64,000 nt of DNA, from assembly GCF_016920785.2 (NCBI RefSeq), contig NW_024609880.1, forward strand, positions 50,306,296 through 50,370,295, read 5' to 3'. Both the position numbers and the translations under genes were made by a program. This DNA is from Ixodes scapularis. Lineage: Eukaryota; Arthropoda; Arachnida; Ixodida; Ixodidae. A model generated the notes under the pieces. It saw only the letters and a list, made by a program, of their open reading frames with translations, ran no database searches and was not told where the DNA came from. Below, in pieces: positions 34,118-45,527 of the stretch (positions are counted from its first letter, which is position 1; each line of letters begins with the position of its first letter).

Positions 34118-34405
34118 GCAAGCGTGTTCGCGTGGCCTATTGGCGACGTGAGCGATCGAAAGCGTGGGCCCACCACAATTGGCCGAATGCTGACTATGAT
34201 GTCAACAAAGGATGTCTCATCGGCGGAAATAAGATGAATGTAAGAACTTCAATTTTGACGGTGTTGGCAGTGTTGCTTTGAGAGCGCTATGATGTCAGGC
34301 TTCCACCGTGTTATTACAAACACCATCGAACTTGCTGTTCAGAAAGTAATGAAGTCACGAGAGGTAACCGACTGGAACATCTCGCCGCTAATAGTCCATT
34401 AAAAG
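34118..34405 (+). repeat. Dispersed repeat, ATTGGCGACGTG family, copy 2
   Basis: Matches copy 1 from CCTATTGGCGACGTGAGCG to AACATCTCGCCGCTAATAG. It follows composite unit 1 directly. Confidence 0.75.
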
Positions 34406-34560
34406 TTCAAGAAGGTATGGCGAGGGATAATTGCCGGGGAGGAGGAAGCAGGCGGAACGCTGGAGAGAGGAGGAGGTTTTCCCCTGTCCTCTTCAGCGTT
34501 TCGTCTGCTTCCTCCTCGCCGGTCTTCCTTTTCCTCTCCTACCTTCTTGAGTTGCAATGG

Positions 34561-34734
34561 ACTATACTTCGTTTCAGCTTCGGTCCAGACGCAGCCGATG
34601 CTACAAGCGCGAGCATGTGGCCCAAAACAATGCTGGCACTGCACGAGCGCGCGTGCTTGGCAGGGATGCTGAAAGCCCGGAGCTCGCGCTTGTAGCTTTG
34701 GCTGCGTCTGGACCGAAGCTGAAATGAAGTATAT
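34561..34734. mobile_element. Short TIR element (TATACTTCRTTTCAG ends)
   Basis: 174 bp with inverted ends of about 53 bp: CTTCGGTCCAGACGCAGCC near the left and GGCTGCGTCTGGACCGAAG near the right, with few mismatches. A TA-type target is suggested. The right end overlaps the start of the next element. Confidence 0.75.
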
Positions 34735-34983
34735 AGACATTTTCCACAGGGACGCCGCCATTTTGAATTGTCGTCACTTCCAGTATGGGCGACGACAAAA
34801 TAATGAAACGTTTCAACCTGTAACTAGCAAAATAATAGAGGCGAGCCAAAACGAGAATGTGTGACGGTTAGGCTTATATCCTAAATGTCTTCTATTCGCG
34901 CGGCGACGGCAAAACAAGGTTTTCGCCCATACTGGAAGTGACGAGAATTTAAGATGGCGGCGCCCTTGTGGAAAAGGTCTATA
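34732..34983. mobile_element. TIR element (TATAGACATTTTCCAC ends)
   Basis: 252 bp with inverted ends of about 65 bp, including GCCGCCATTTT, CACTTCCAGTATGGGCG and its inverse CGCCCATACTGGAAGTG. TA flanks fit a Tc1/mariner-like MITE. A one-ended relative is at 2610-2800 (CTTTTCCGCAAGGGCGCCG, ACTCCCAGTATGG). Confidence 0.75.
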
Positions 34984-34984
34984 G

Positions 34985-35040
34985 TCAGAAGCGTGTCTGG
35001 CTCGCAACCAAAGGGTCGTGGGTTCGAATCCCGCCTAAAA
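34985..35040 (+). pseudogene. tRNA-derived sequence, 3' half with perfect B box
   Basis: CTGG/CCAA anticodon-like stem with loop CTCGCAA, followed by GGGTTCGAATCCC. The D arm is missing. It lies directly after the TIR element ending at 34983. Probably a SINE head fragment. Confidence 0.5.
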
Positions 35041-35995
35041 TTCCTTCACTTTCATTCCACGCGTAACGTCACGTTTCACGTGAGTGTTGTGGGTTACTTG
35101 AAATTCCCGCGCGAGGTCATGTGGCTGTGACGTCATGACCCTATCGACCAATCAGGATTTTCTCGTCACACCGACGCCGGCTTTTCTGCGTTAAAAATAC
35201 GTGCGGTGGCGAACGCACATAGGAAAGGGGACCAACGGTCAGCGCGTTTTTCCAGGGTTTGATGTGGGGCACGGGAAAAAAAAAATCATCTCCGCGATAT
35301 CTCGTTATCAACGTTTCTCTTTCCGCCAAGATTTCTCCTTGTCGTTCCGGATCTTACTGTTCTCACTTTCCCAGTCGTTTATCGCGGGTTACGATATGTT
35401 TTGTGGTCTTATCCCCGTTGATACGTCGATAAATGCGGAGCGTTGCGATCTTTGGTCGCAGAAGCGCAAGGTGTGTCAAGCCCTGATATTGTTATCTGAG
35501 ACAGACAGATAACCTCGCGTAATAAATTATCTCCAAGAGAAGAATAAACTATGTACTCAGAGTTTCATCGAAAACTTACAAACACTCCTAAAAATGGGGT
35601 GCTTAGAAGAAAAAAAATCGGGTAGGCTGCATCGGGGACGCAGCGCAGTGGGGTCCGCGAAACGTTTTGTGCGTTCTGTAGAGGATGTATGGGCACTAGG
35701 GTACAGGGACGACGTAAACAAATACGCAGCCTATATTTATTCACGCATTAAAAATAGCGAATGCTTAATTATGTAACGTGTAGGGTAACATAAGATAAGA
35801 CCGTATACACATAGGTGTACGGCCTTATCGTGCAATCGTGCACTTGTGCTCGCTGCCTATTCGCTCCCTATGGAGACGCGCACGTTGCACCGTGGTCAAA
35901 GGGGCTGGGCGAAGAATGGCATCTCTCTGTCTTGCTGCCCAAATCTTTTCGGTCCATTTCGACCGAGGCCAAGCGCCGTCCTACGGATTTCCAAG

Positions 35996-36168
35996 TGGCG
36001 GGTCCGAACCCGGCCGAGGTGCCCGGAATCTGAAGGAGGCTTATTGCGGAGAAGGCGCCGTGTAACCGAGTCCAAAGATCCCCAGGTGGTCCCAATTAAT
36101 CTTCAATCCTCCGCTGGGGCATGCCAGATGCCCGTCGTTGGTTTGGCACGCAAAACCCCTAAATTTGA
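35996..36168 (+). repeat. Second tick-type SINE family, degraded copy
   Basis: B-box-like GGGTCCGAACCCGGCC, then CCCCAGGTGGTC.CAATTAAT, CCTCC.CT..GGC.TGCC and the tail GGTTTGGCACGCAAAACCCC. From memory of tick repeats, these blocks match an abundant SINE with a TTTTGGCACGTAAAACCCC tail. Identity is not verified. Confidence 0.55.
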
Positions 36169-37603
36169 CATTGACTTTGCGCCATTTCTGGGCCCTACGT
36201 GTCGAACGCGGGGGCGCCAGAGCAGAGCAGCCGTCAGATTTCTGCAACAAATTACAGACTTGCAAGCCTTATACCTCCTGACTGGCACCGGTCTGAGTTT
36301 GGTGGAATGTACCTACTATGGCAGAGTGAGTTCTCTGAAACGCGACCCCTCCCGCTCGTATCCACAGACGTACACTGCCGAGCTATGCCTCTATGGACGC
36401 CACCGCGCGGGGCGAAATTTATAGCTCCGATTGCGTCACGCGTGGCGCGACAGCGGCGCCATCTGCGCACGCGACACATCCGTGATCGGGTAATGGCTTC
36501 TTTCTGCTAAACGATACCAAACGAAGGTGCGCGCGTAGTACGGTCCCAACGATGAAAGCGATATTAGGGTTACATGTTTTCGGAAACCAACCCCTATACT
36601 AACCAAAAAAAACAAAAAAACTTTCACGTCAAAAATATTAGGAGTTATTCCACTCTGTGCAGGTGGATGACCAACGAAGCTGTTCAGCAGACGACACAGA
36701 CCCGCCCCGGGGAGCCGGAGGAAACTAGAAAGGCGCGACGGGACCGCCACTTGAGGAGAGCGGAAGGGACCGAAACTAGGCACGCAAAGAAAAGGCGGTG
36801 TGAGCTGAGACATGGCCGACGTGGGTCGCACTGCGACAAATCTTTGAGAAACCTTTGTTATCTCCCTGAGAGTCTACTGACCTTGAAAATGGTGCCTATT
36901 GATAGCTAATCTACTGAATAGACATAATGCTAAACTGCCCAAGGATCAGGAAGAATGCAGGGAATGGTGTTCTACTCGCCGCACGTGCCGGCGCATGCTG
37001 CAGTAACTGTTCTAAAGCAAAAGCCTAAAACAAATGGCATCTTGCACGCGCGTTCGTCAACACTTTATATTGGTAATTTACTTCGAATCTTTGATACGGG
37101 GAAGGTGTGCGCGTGCGGCGCGTGCGAGCGTAGAGTTTTTGGTCACGCGCACGAAAAATCCACGGAACCCTAGCCATAAACAGCTTCGCTGTAAAATATT
37201 TTCGGAAACAAGCTACCACATGTTAGGAATCGCAAACAACAAAACAAAAACACGTTAATTACCTAATAAACTAGATGTAATGTTTAGCTCTTTAATTATC
37301 GTGATTTGGTGACCAGTGCCAATGGGTAGTTTCTAGAGTTGCGGACAAAAATATCCATCCCTATGTTTCTGCTTTATGCTTCTTTTTTTTTTTAACTTTA
37401 CCGACGCGCTCACGTCGAACTACTAAATCAAAAATATCTCATATCCGTTGTTGTTGTTGTTGTTGTTTTTTTTGCAGCAATTAGGAACGCTGCAAAATAA
37501 GGGGCGCTTTCCCGCGCCGAGGTTTTCTGCAGAAAAGAGATGACGCACTAAGCAACACAATGGCAGCACCCACGAAACAATCGGGAAGGGCGATACTGCA
37601 TAA

Positions 37604-37820
37604 AGTTGCGGTCACACGGCTACCGTGTCGTACGAAAGACAGTGTGCAGACACCGCCTGGGGCGTGTTGTTTCCTTGCACGACTGTCACATTGGTCATGC
37701 AAAAACTCTCTGCCGACTTATTCGAAGCATAGACATAATGAGAAAGCTAAATCGCATGAGGTATGCCCACAGATAATTCTGTCCATCGTGCCTGCACGAA
37801 CGCAGTGCCTGCGACTTGAG
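37604..37820. mobile_element. Possible short TTAA-type MITE, worn
   Basis: Left AGTTGCGGTCACACGGCTACCGTGTCGTACGAAAGACAGTGTGCAG matches the family tip. The right end near CGAACGCAGTGCCTGCGACTTGAG is a weak inverted match. Confidence 0.4.
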
Positions 37821-37869
37821 CCTATAGCTTTATTTAGTGCTTACACCGTCTCCCCGGCCGGAACCACGG

Positions 37870-38240
37870 ATAGGAGTATTCGCGGCTCCCGCGAAGCTAT
37901 AGGGGGCGTGCTGGTCAGGCAAAATGGCGGACGAAAGAAGGTCCTTTTCGTTGTTCAGCACACGGAACCCCATACATTTTTTGCACCCAAGTACTGCAGC
38001 GTAAAATTGGTCGGTTACATATAAACGCAATGCGATTTTTGTGTAGAAACCTTCTTCTATAGCCAGTGCGTAGGAATGACACGGCGGAGGCGTAAAAATA
38101 ATTCCTGGTAACGATGTTTGTTTCCATGCTGCCTGCGAGAACCAAGCAGCGATAGCAGACGACAGAGTCGAAACGACCTTCTCTCTTGAGCTTCTCGGCG
38201 TTGCCGCTGTGCGGCGTCGATTTCCTTGGAGTCGGGAACG
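37870..38240 (+). repeat. Interior copy of the 58158 TIR element
   Basis: Matches 58255-58615: ATTCGCGGCTCCCGCGAAGCTATAGGGGGCG, CAAAATGGCGGACGAAAGAAGGTC, AATGACACGGCGGAGGC, GAGAACCAAGCAGCGATAGCAGACGACAGAG, TGCGGCGTCGATTTC. The terminal repeats are not found. The long reverse-strand frame across it (37830-38654) is not supported by the second copy. Confidence 0.7.
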
Positions 38241-39060
38241 TTCTACGCGGTCGAACGCGCCAAAACCAATCAGACAGACACGAATGCCACTCACAGACGG
38301 ACAGTTCACTGAAGGCACCAGGAATAGAAAGCGTATACGGGGGCACTCTCCCCGACTTCGGACGAACGAGACACGCGGCCGCGCGGCGCATCGACCAGTG
38401 ACCCACGCGTGGATCCTCCCGTGAGGGACTCTTAGACAGAGCCTCAAGCATACAGCATGCCCCGCTGAAGGCGTCGTTAACCTGACCGCGGCAAGCGTAC
38501 GCTTCGAGGCGGCAACGGCGAGGGGCGGCCACTGACTGCATGCCTCGTTCTTCTGGGTTTCTGGGGAACCGGGTTTTTCGGATTTCACTTGAGCAACGAC
38601 AACCGTTTCAGCGTATACGCACGACGGGACCGCAACGCGGACGTTACGGACCACGTTAGCTAATCACGCGCTCCACGCGTGCCACGTGACTTCGGGCTCC
38701 GCTGTGCCGCTCTGCATCGTTCTGCCCAAGACCGGAAGGTCACGCGACACGCTCCGGGTTACGAATTGGCTTTCGACGGCTCGTAAACAGTCCACGGCGG
38801 TCCAAGCGTCAGGTGAGGCGGAACGTAGCGGGCGAGTTGTTTCGACGCCGACGCGGCGAGCGTGCCGAGATGTCCGATCGCGCGGTCGGCGACCGAAGAC
38901 AGCGGGAGGTTTGCGCAAGGCGGCGGGAACGTTGGACGATCGGCGTACCGAGATCCACGCAACTCGTGTTCGTTTTTGTTGTTGTTCTTTCGCGGGGAGC
39001 GGAGAAACGGGGTCCCTCTGTCAAGGTGATCGTCGAGGGGACGAGGACAGACTTCGAATC
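38200..39060. other. GC- and CpG-rich patch, possible promoter or exon, unproven
   Basis: The patch is richer in CG than its surroundings, and apart from its left edge (to 38240) and the MITE from 39152 it carries no repeat I recognise. An ATG at 38870 opens a frame to 39217 (MSDRAVGDRRQREVCARRRE...), but its last third lies in the MITE. GGCGGGAA occurs near 38925 and GTGAGG at 38814. No known protein recognised. It may be part of a host gene's 5' region or simply GC-rich repeat sequence. Confidence 0.2.
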
Positions 39061-39151
39061 GCCCAGTTTATGTGTCACTCATTTGTTTCTTGCGTTTTCC
39101 CCCTCCGTCTTGACAGGGTTATCTGGCGGATTGTTGCGCTCGCGAGAGTGT

Positions 39152-39392
39152 GAAGCCGTGGTCCGACTGCTCGTACGACGTACAAAAGGCAAGGAGTTTC
39201 TCCGCAGCCACGCCTGAAGCATTTTCGAAGCATGCTTGCTTCATATACATATATGTAAGCTTCGAACATACCTGCAGGCAGTTCTTGTATTAATAATGTG
39301 ACAAAACCGCCATACAAGGAGGAAACATGCCCCATAAAGTGTATGTAGGCTGTCTTTTGTATGTTGTCTTAGCAGCGTGACCGTCGCTTTAG
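39152..39392. mobile_element. Short TTAA-type MITE relative
   Basis: Left end GAAGCCGTGGTCCGACTGCTCGTACG, right end CTTTTGTATGTTG...GCAGCGTGACCGTCGCTTTAG, inverted to each other. Interior has GAAGCATTTTCGAAGCATGCTTGCTTCATATAC, also seen at 2175-2215. Flanks no longer show an intact TTAA. Confidence 0.6.
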
Positions 39393-40072
39393 ACGTCCCA
39401 ACGAGAGCGAAAGGTCTGTCAGGTCACACGGACGTGTAATGCGTACATATAGGGAAACTGCACCAAGCTTCTGTTCATTGTCATTGCGCGTTTCTTTATT
39501 TATTTATATACTTACCTAAGTCGCCCTTTCTAGGCCGTTATTGTAGGGGGCCGGGGGGGATAGACAATAATAAAGTACAAACAAAAATACAAAACACGGA
39601 TTTCAAGTAAGTAAATAATACTTTTTTTTTTTCGGTGATGCGGTTGGATGTGAAATGAAAACGACATCACAGGAACTTTGCGATATAAGAAAATAAAAAC
39701 ACATATGAACAGACGAAGAATTATATTACCGGAGGTCAATCTAGCAGTGCAATAACTATAGTTGAACAATAAGCCTTAAAGCTATGCTGTAAAAAAAAAA
39801 ACAAAAAAAAACAACGAGGAAGGATGAGCGGATACAATTCCATTTGAAAGAATTATTCCACTCACGAACAGTTTGGGGAAAACGAAGTACTTAAATATGT
39901 TTATTCTGAACACGTATTCACGAACTTTAAGATTATGGTCTGTACGGGGGGACACGGAGTTTGGTTCTTTCGTGTATTGTATTTGATCGATGCCCTTCCT
40001 GCCTTAAGATGTGTTATTAAACAAGGACGATCTAATATACCTCCTCCGGTTTGCAAGCAAGGGCCACCCTAA

Positions 40073-40278
40073 ACCCGGAGTCACACTGCTCATACATCAT
40101 ACAAAAGACAGTCTGCAAACACGAGTCACCACAGTATTCGGGGTTCGAATGCCGCGTGCCAGGTTCCTCCTTGAACTCACTGCCATGCGGCATTCGAAGC
40201 TCGGACCTCGTAGTGACCCGCGTTCGAATGTGTATGTAGGCTGTATTTTGTATGACGTATAAGCAGTGTGACCCCGAC
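40073..40278. mobile_element. Short TTAA-type MITE
   Basis: 206 bp with inverted ends of about 75 bp (GAGTCACACTGCTCATACATCATACAAAA against the right-hand GTATGACGTATAAGCAGTGTGACC). Bounded by CTAA on the left (probably a mutated TTAA) and TTAA at 40279-40282. Confidence 0.7.
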
Positions 40279-40282
40279 TTAA

Positions 40283-40357
40283 AGCCTCGGTCAGACTGCT
40301 TATACATCATACAAAATGCAGTCTGCATACAGATTCGAACGCCAGTCACCACGAGGT
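40283..40357. mobile_element. One-ended copy of the short TTAA-type MITE
   Basis: Directly after the shared TTAA: AGCCTCGGTCAGACTGCTTATACATCATACAAAATGCAG, a second left end of the same family. The right end is lost where the reverse dispersed repeat begins. Confidence 0.6.
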
Positions 40358-40359
40358 GT

Positions 40360-40640
40360 TTTGGTGGCGCAATCCCATGGCTCCCTTTCGTGACGTCATT
40401 ACCTTGCGAACAACGAATTCGATGGTGTTTGCAATAAGCACGGTGGAAGCTTGAAATAATTACCCTCTCAAAGCGACACTGCCAACACCATCAAAATTCA
40501 AGCTCTTGCATTCCTCTCATTTTCGTCGATGAGAAATCCTTTCCTGACGTAACAGTCAGCATTCAGCCAATCATGGCCGGTCGACCACAGCGACGCTTTC
40601 GATCGCGCACGTCGCCAATAGCAGAAGGGCTTTTAGAAAA
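40360..40640 (-). repeat. Dispersed repeat, ATTGGCGACGTG family, copy 3, reverse
   Basis: The reverse strand gives CTATTGGCGACGTGCGCGATC through GGCGCCACCAAAAC. It abuts a TTAA-type MITE fragment on its left. Confidence 0.75.
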
Positions 40641-41207
40641 ATCATAGTTGCCTTAGATAAACCGCGCTGCTCGCTTCTGTATGCATTCAAGCTCATCTAT
40701 ACTTGACTTTCTATGAAGGTCCCGGGCGGTACAGCGTATTGTAAAATCGGACGCCCGTTCGTTATATATAAAGCCTCTTTAAGGTGTACAGGTGCCTAAA
40801 ATTACGTTTTAGAAAGGTTAACGTGCGGCTAGTCCTAGTGGACATACAACTAACATGAGCGTTCCAAGATAGCTCGCCGGAAATCAGAACGCTTAAATAC
40901 CTAAATACCTATATCCTAGTACAACAGCTAGAATTGTGCAATCAAGAAAATAGTATGTAGTTATATGTCTTCTGTTGCTGGTAAATCAGACTAGACTGCA
41001 CCAATTGAAGTTGAGAGTCGAGTTCCACGTTTAAAAGTCACGATAAGATAAAGTCGCAAAAGTTCACAGTCCGAATGACGCGACATATCGTAATATAAAC
41101 AACAATCATCGGCCTATAATCGTCGGCCTAAGGGGAACCAAGGGGTCAAAGGACAAACATAAATCTCCAACCACAGCTAGGTGACTGGCGCTCGACAGAA
41201 AAATCCG

Positions 41208-41286
41208 CCTGGTAGTGGTATCAACCAGGGGCCTCTCCTTTTTCAGTGGAGCGCTCTACCAACTGACCTAACCAGGAGTTAGCCGT
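41208..41286 (-). pseudogene. tRNA-Phe-like pseudogene or SINE head, reverse
   Basis: Read on the reverse strand: TAGGTCAGTTGGTAGAGC (D arm and A box), anticodon loop CTGAAAA giving GAA, then GGCCCCTGGTTGATACC with one base lost from the B box. TCCTGGT and ACCAGGC can pair as acceptor arms (6 of 7). The damaged T arm argues against function. Confidence 0.5.
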
Positions 41287-41890
41287 CAGTAGAGCAAAAT
41301 AATGTCCCTGAATAAGAAAGGTAGGGACATCAAACGCGTTCGAACAGTAAGTAGAGACCATAGAAAGCCTTTGCGTCAACTCGAAATCCTTTCAGCCAGA
41401 GCTCGGTGGTCTCATATGTTCCTCTCCCCCCAGTTTCTCACTGTCAGAGCATAATCGGGAGCACAGCAGAGTACAGACATAGCCTCCTATATACTTACAA
41501 AGCCTGGCAGATTGCCACGAGAAGCGGTCGCCGAAATTGAAAAAGTAGAGCGCCAGAACAACGAATGAGAGGAGAGCCTAGGAGAGCCAGGTGACGGGCG
41601 CCCCGCTGCGGCGAGACGCCGAAACACACTTCTCCCGACGAGCGATGGAATGTCCGCTCGTGCTGCTCGCGTTCCTCGCGCTACCGCTTCTTTTCTCGTC
41701 GGGTTTGAAAGCCATGATACGGGTCCTCGCCGCTGCAAAAGCTGTGCGCTGACGTCCAGGTTCCCCCAGATATGCTCTTTGCTACCAGATCCTCGCGCTC
41801 CAATTCTGCGACCGGGCACCCTATGGCTCCGTCGTCGAACTGTGCCTTCATAATGCCACAGAGCATCGATAACTGAGTGTGTTTAACGAA

Positions 41891-42165
41891 CCGCAGCTGG
41901 CGGACGCGTGGAGCGAAAGCCCGCGCTGCGGAAACCTGGGTGATCCTGGGGTCAATCCCCTCCCCTGCCGTCCGTTTCGATCCGAGCATCGCATACCGGC
42001 GTGCGGTCGTGTTTCACTGTACTGCGTGATGCACGTTAAAGGCTAGCAGTCGTGCTACAGTGTACTAGAAGTCGTACTGCACTGGCTAAATTTCTCATCT
42101 CTATAGTGCTTGGGTAACAAGGTCGCCATACTCTGGCAGACTTAGCTTCCGCTGCAGAAGCAACT
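41891..42165 (+). repeat. tRNA-derived SINE copy (Ruka-like)
   Basis: Contains GTGGAGCGAAAGCCCGCGCTGC, GTTTCGATCCGAGCATCG, GTGCGGTCGTG, GATGCACGTTAAAGG and GTACTGCACTGGCTAAAT in the family order. The 5' A-box region is degraded. Confidence 0.7.
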
Positions 42166-42659
42166 AGTTTCTTTTTGTTTCAGTATATCACTCAGCGGCT
42201 GAAGAACAAATCACGAAGCAAAAAGTGTCACCATAATAAATCACCGGGCCACTTTTTGAGCAGTTAGGGACCATAATTTTCTTCTGACGTAACAGTTTTT
42301 TTTTTGTTTTGTTTTTGCCTATTGGCGGCCGTGCATTTTAACATTGCTGTAAGCGTTACAAAAAACAAACAAAAAACGAAATGCAATGCCCATTACTTCC
42401 AAAATGAAGTACGCGTTACCTATAGCTACGTTACCTCCGAATAAAAAAAATGCGTTACCAATACTAATGAGAAGCAAAGCACGTTACTTTTGCGTTACTT
42501 TTTATTTATAAAATAACAACAACAACGTTTTTTTTTTTTTTTTTTTTTTTTTTGCGACAGCGTTTTTTGACATTGGGACAATGGGCATGGTCGTTATGGT
42601 TTTTCTAAAATGGAACTTAAGGTATGTGGAAACGGGTATGTTCCGGTTTCTTTCCATCT
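42166..42659. other. GTTAC-rich sequence and T run before composite unit 2
   Basis: Repeated CGTTAC words at 42350-42500, as in the ends of the fold-back element, then 26 T. Confidence 0.5.
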
Positions 42660-43477
42660 TTAAGGCTGCGGTCCCACGGCAGCCATCTTGAACAAGGCGT
42701 TAGTTCAACCAATAGATGGCGACACGCACCCGTGGGGTGGCCGAAACATTGGTTCACAGTGGGATGGCTCGAGCACCATCACGTTCCCCTCGTGGCCTTG
42801 CTCGCGCCGCTGCCAGCTGTGCTCAGCTAGCTCAAGTAGCGTGGCCCAGCAAACGGATGTATGCGAGAATGTCAGGCTGGGTATAAATTGTTCTCTGATA
42901 AAGGGAGATTCGGTTCGGCGGTTGTAACGGGCTTTCGCAATAAATCTTACCAACAAGGAATTAAATGTTGATTGACGTGTTAATATTCTATCAATGAAAA
43001 TTTCTTCTGCAGGAATGCACGCTCAGTAGACTCAATTTTACAAGACACCAGTGGAAGCGGACGTCAAGTAAACTGCTTCGCGATGTACGGTACTTACCTC
43101 ACCATTTTAATGACGACTAAAATAACTTCACAAAATATTGTGTTTCACGGGGTCCGGAAGATGTTGTAAAGGTTGTTACATTATAGGGGGGGGGGGGGGG
43201 GGTTCCCAGAAAACAAACGCCGTTGCAATATTTGCGGAAGTATTAACACGCATAATGTTGTAAGTACAGCTTAGGAGGAATATGATGAAAACCATCAGAA
43301 GAAGTAGGAAGACGTTTATTTGCAATGATGACTTTATGAATGAACGGCGTTTAGCGACGGCAAGTTATGAGCGTTCGGGAATTTGTAAGTTCACGTGATT
43401 GCAAACTATGGACATGCGTTTTTGTCGGGAAATGGGGTTGCGGTGATGACCTGATATCGGACGATTCGTGGCAGACG

Positions 43478-44287
43478 AACGAGCAAGTTTCTTCTCAGCG
43501 AATGGTAAGTGTCCAGTGTCAAGCACAACATGTAGCTACCGACGTTGTCGACGTTTCGAACACTTGCCGCTTTCGACAAAAGTCCTGGTACCTGGGCTAA
43601 CTTTCTGAAAAAAAACTCGAAGTCTTCCTTGAGTCCAACGCCATCATGAACAGTAACTGAAAACGATCCACTATTTATTCGGTGGGTGGCGAAACGTATC
43701 TGCATCTGCGGAGTCATGGGCAATGCGTGCTCTAAGTGGCTGGAAGTTTACACGATGCCTGCCACGACGTCCAAACAAATCATTGACGTTCCACTGTCTC
43801 CTTTACCTACTTTTGCCCTACCGAAAATACGTTTTTCTGATAACGCGCCAAATCTTGCTTCAAACAAAATAAACAAGTTTATGAAGAAAAAAACCGACAT
43901 CAGGCATCACATTAGTGCACCATACCATCCTGCAACTAACGGGCATGCAGAACAGATGGTGTGCGAAACAAAAAAAAAAAAAAACCTTTTAAAGCTTACG
44001 GAAGAAGCAGTTCAGTGAAGAATCGCCAGGTTCTTGTTCTGGCAGCACGCGACGTTCTCATATTACACGGTAAAAACAATATTCGGCGGACGAAGAGCCA
44101 ATATTCGTCCGCCGAAGCAATATTCGGCGGACGAAGAGCCACACCCTTCGATCTCATGATACTATGGCTTACGAACGAAGATCGAAAGACTCCCAGATCG
44201 GGAGTAATTGCAGTTTATTCGGGCGGACAACTCGTCTACGTAAGGAATTTCAGCGGAAGTCGGGCCTTCCATGTAAAACTTGAGTAG
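43478..44287 (+). pseudogene. Gypsy (Ty3-type) retrotransposon remnant: gag start joined to integrase, copy 2
   Basis: Same internally deleted structure as copy 1. The gag part retains KLEVFLESNAI across a frameshift. The integrase retains ISAPYHPATNG.AEQMV with the catalytic Glu, but the first catalytic Asp is changed (GNACSKW). A frameshift at the poly-A tract 43970-43985 and a stop before VLVLAARDVL break it. A short tandem duplication of ATATTCGGCGGACGAAGAGCC lies near 44080-44140. Non-functional. Confidence 0.75.
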
Positions 44288-45006
44288 AAAAGGCTCTATG
44301 TTGGTTGACCAGAAGGTGCCATCTCTCTGAATACGTTGGATATCAATGCCCTTGAGTGTAAATATAACTAAATCACAAAGCTCTCTTTGTGTATTGTGTA
44401 ACTGCCCTTGTATCTGATAGTAGAAGCTATGGTGGTGATTAGGACCTTTCACACCAGGCTCCTTTTCCTTATTTTTCGCCTCATACTTGGTTTAAGTATG
44501 CTCAAGAATCTTTTGGAACGGGGACACTTTACGTCAACGAGGTCATTCGTTCCAAGTAGTCAATCAGGGAAATCTGCTAGAAATCCGTCCCTCCTATTAA
44601 CGAATAAGCCGCACTTCTGCACAGTGCAGTTTTCCTGTTCCACGTACAGTTGTAAAGCAGCATCCTCATTGATTCTACCATATTCTGTTGCGGGTAAAGA
44701 AAGTCTTTGGGTACACGATACTCGAAACAAGTCTGGCACTGTACGTTGTGGTTCGACACCCACTAATGTCGTGGTCCTTATAGAGCCTGATCATTTAATC
44801 ATTACCTCGTCACCTCATATTGCTCTTCATCAACAGTAAGTACAATAGGCTACCGCCATATTACAATCCAAGAATTGAAAAATTTAGTCGTTCAGTCCTT
44901 CAACAAGTTTATTGTTTATCTAATGTTATTACGTTACATTACCTCGAGACGATCGACGTCCATCGTCGATATTCAAATACTTATACCTGTATATAAATTA
45001 GACGCA

Positions 45007-45265
45007 CAAGGGGGGGGGGGGGGGGGGGGGTCGGTGGGCCGAGTGCATGGTCTAGCGCCCACCAGCTCGGAGCACTTGGAGCGAAAGCTCGAGCTGCAAA
45101 AGCCACCCCGCCCCTGCCCGTTTCGATCTGAAAGAGCATCGTACCCGCGTGCCCAAGGTTTGCGGTTGTACCGCACTGGCTAAATTGCTCATCTACAGCT
45201 GAGAGTCAGACGCCCACTAAAGCGGTCTAACATCCGGCTGTATAAACATACACACAACAATTTGA
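45007..45265 (+). repeat. tRNA-derived SINE (Ruka-like), inside composite unit 2
   Basis: Same position and same duplication AATTAGACGCA (44996-45006, 45266-45276) as in unit 1, so the insertion predates duplication of the unit. The 5' G run is 21 bases here. A segment with TGCGGTCGTG...GACCCC present in unit 1 is missing. Confidence 0.8.
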
Positions 45266-45527
45266 AATTAGACGCATAATAACAAAGAGCACAGCGTGCC
45301 GCCTCTTTTCTTTGGATGCCTTTTTTTAAACCAGCGCAAGCTCGCGCGTTCTCTCTTTTGAGACGGTTACAACGGTCGCACATAAAACCCGCGTTTCTCC
45401 TACCCGGCCGCTTCATCCTCTCATTATGTGTAGTTGGCTATAACTAAATAAGCTATAATAATGGTGTACTATTCATATTTACTTTCAGTTTAAGTTAAGG
45501 AAAAGGAGTTTCGCGGGAACTAGAGCA

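Noticed and set aside
37830..38654. 274-codon reverse-strand frame
   Set aside because: Half lies in a repeat whose second copy (58255-58615) does not keep the frame.
18430..41286. Functional tRNA genes
   Set aside because: The three candidates have A or B boxes but damaged arms, and look like SINE heads or pseudogenes.
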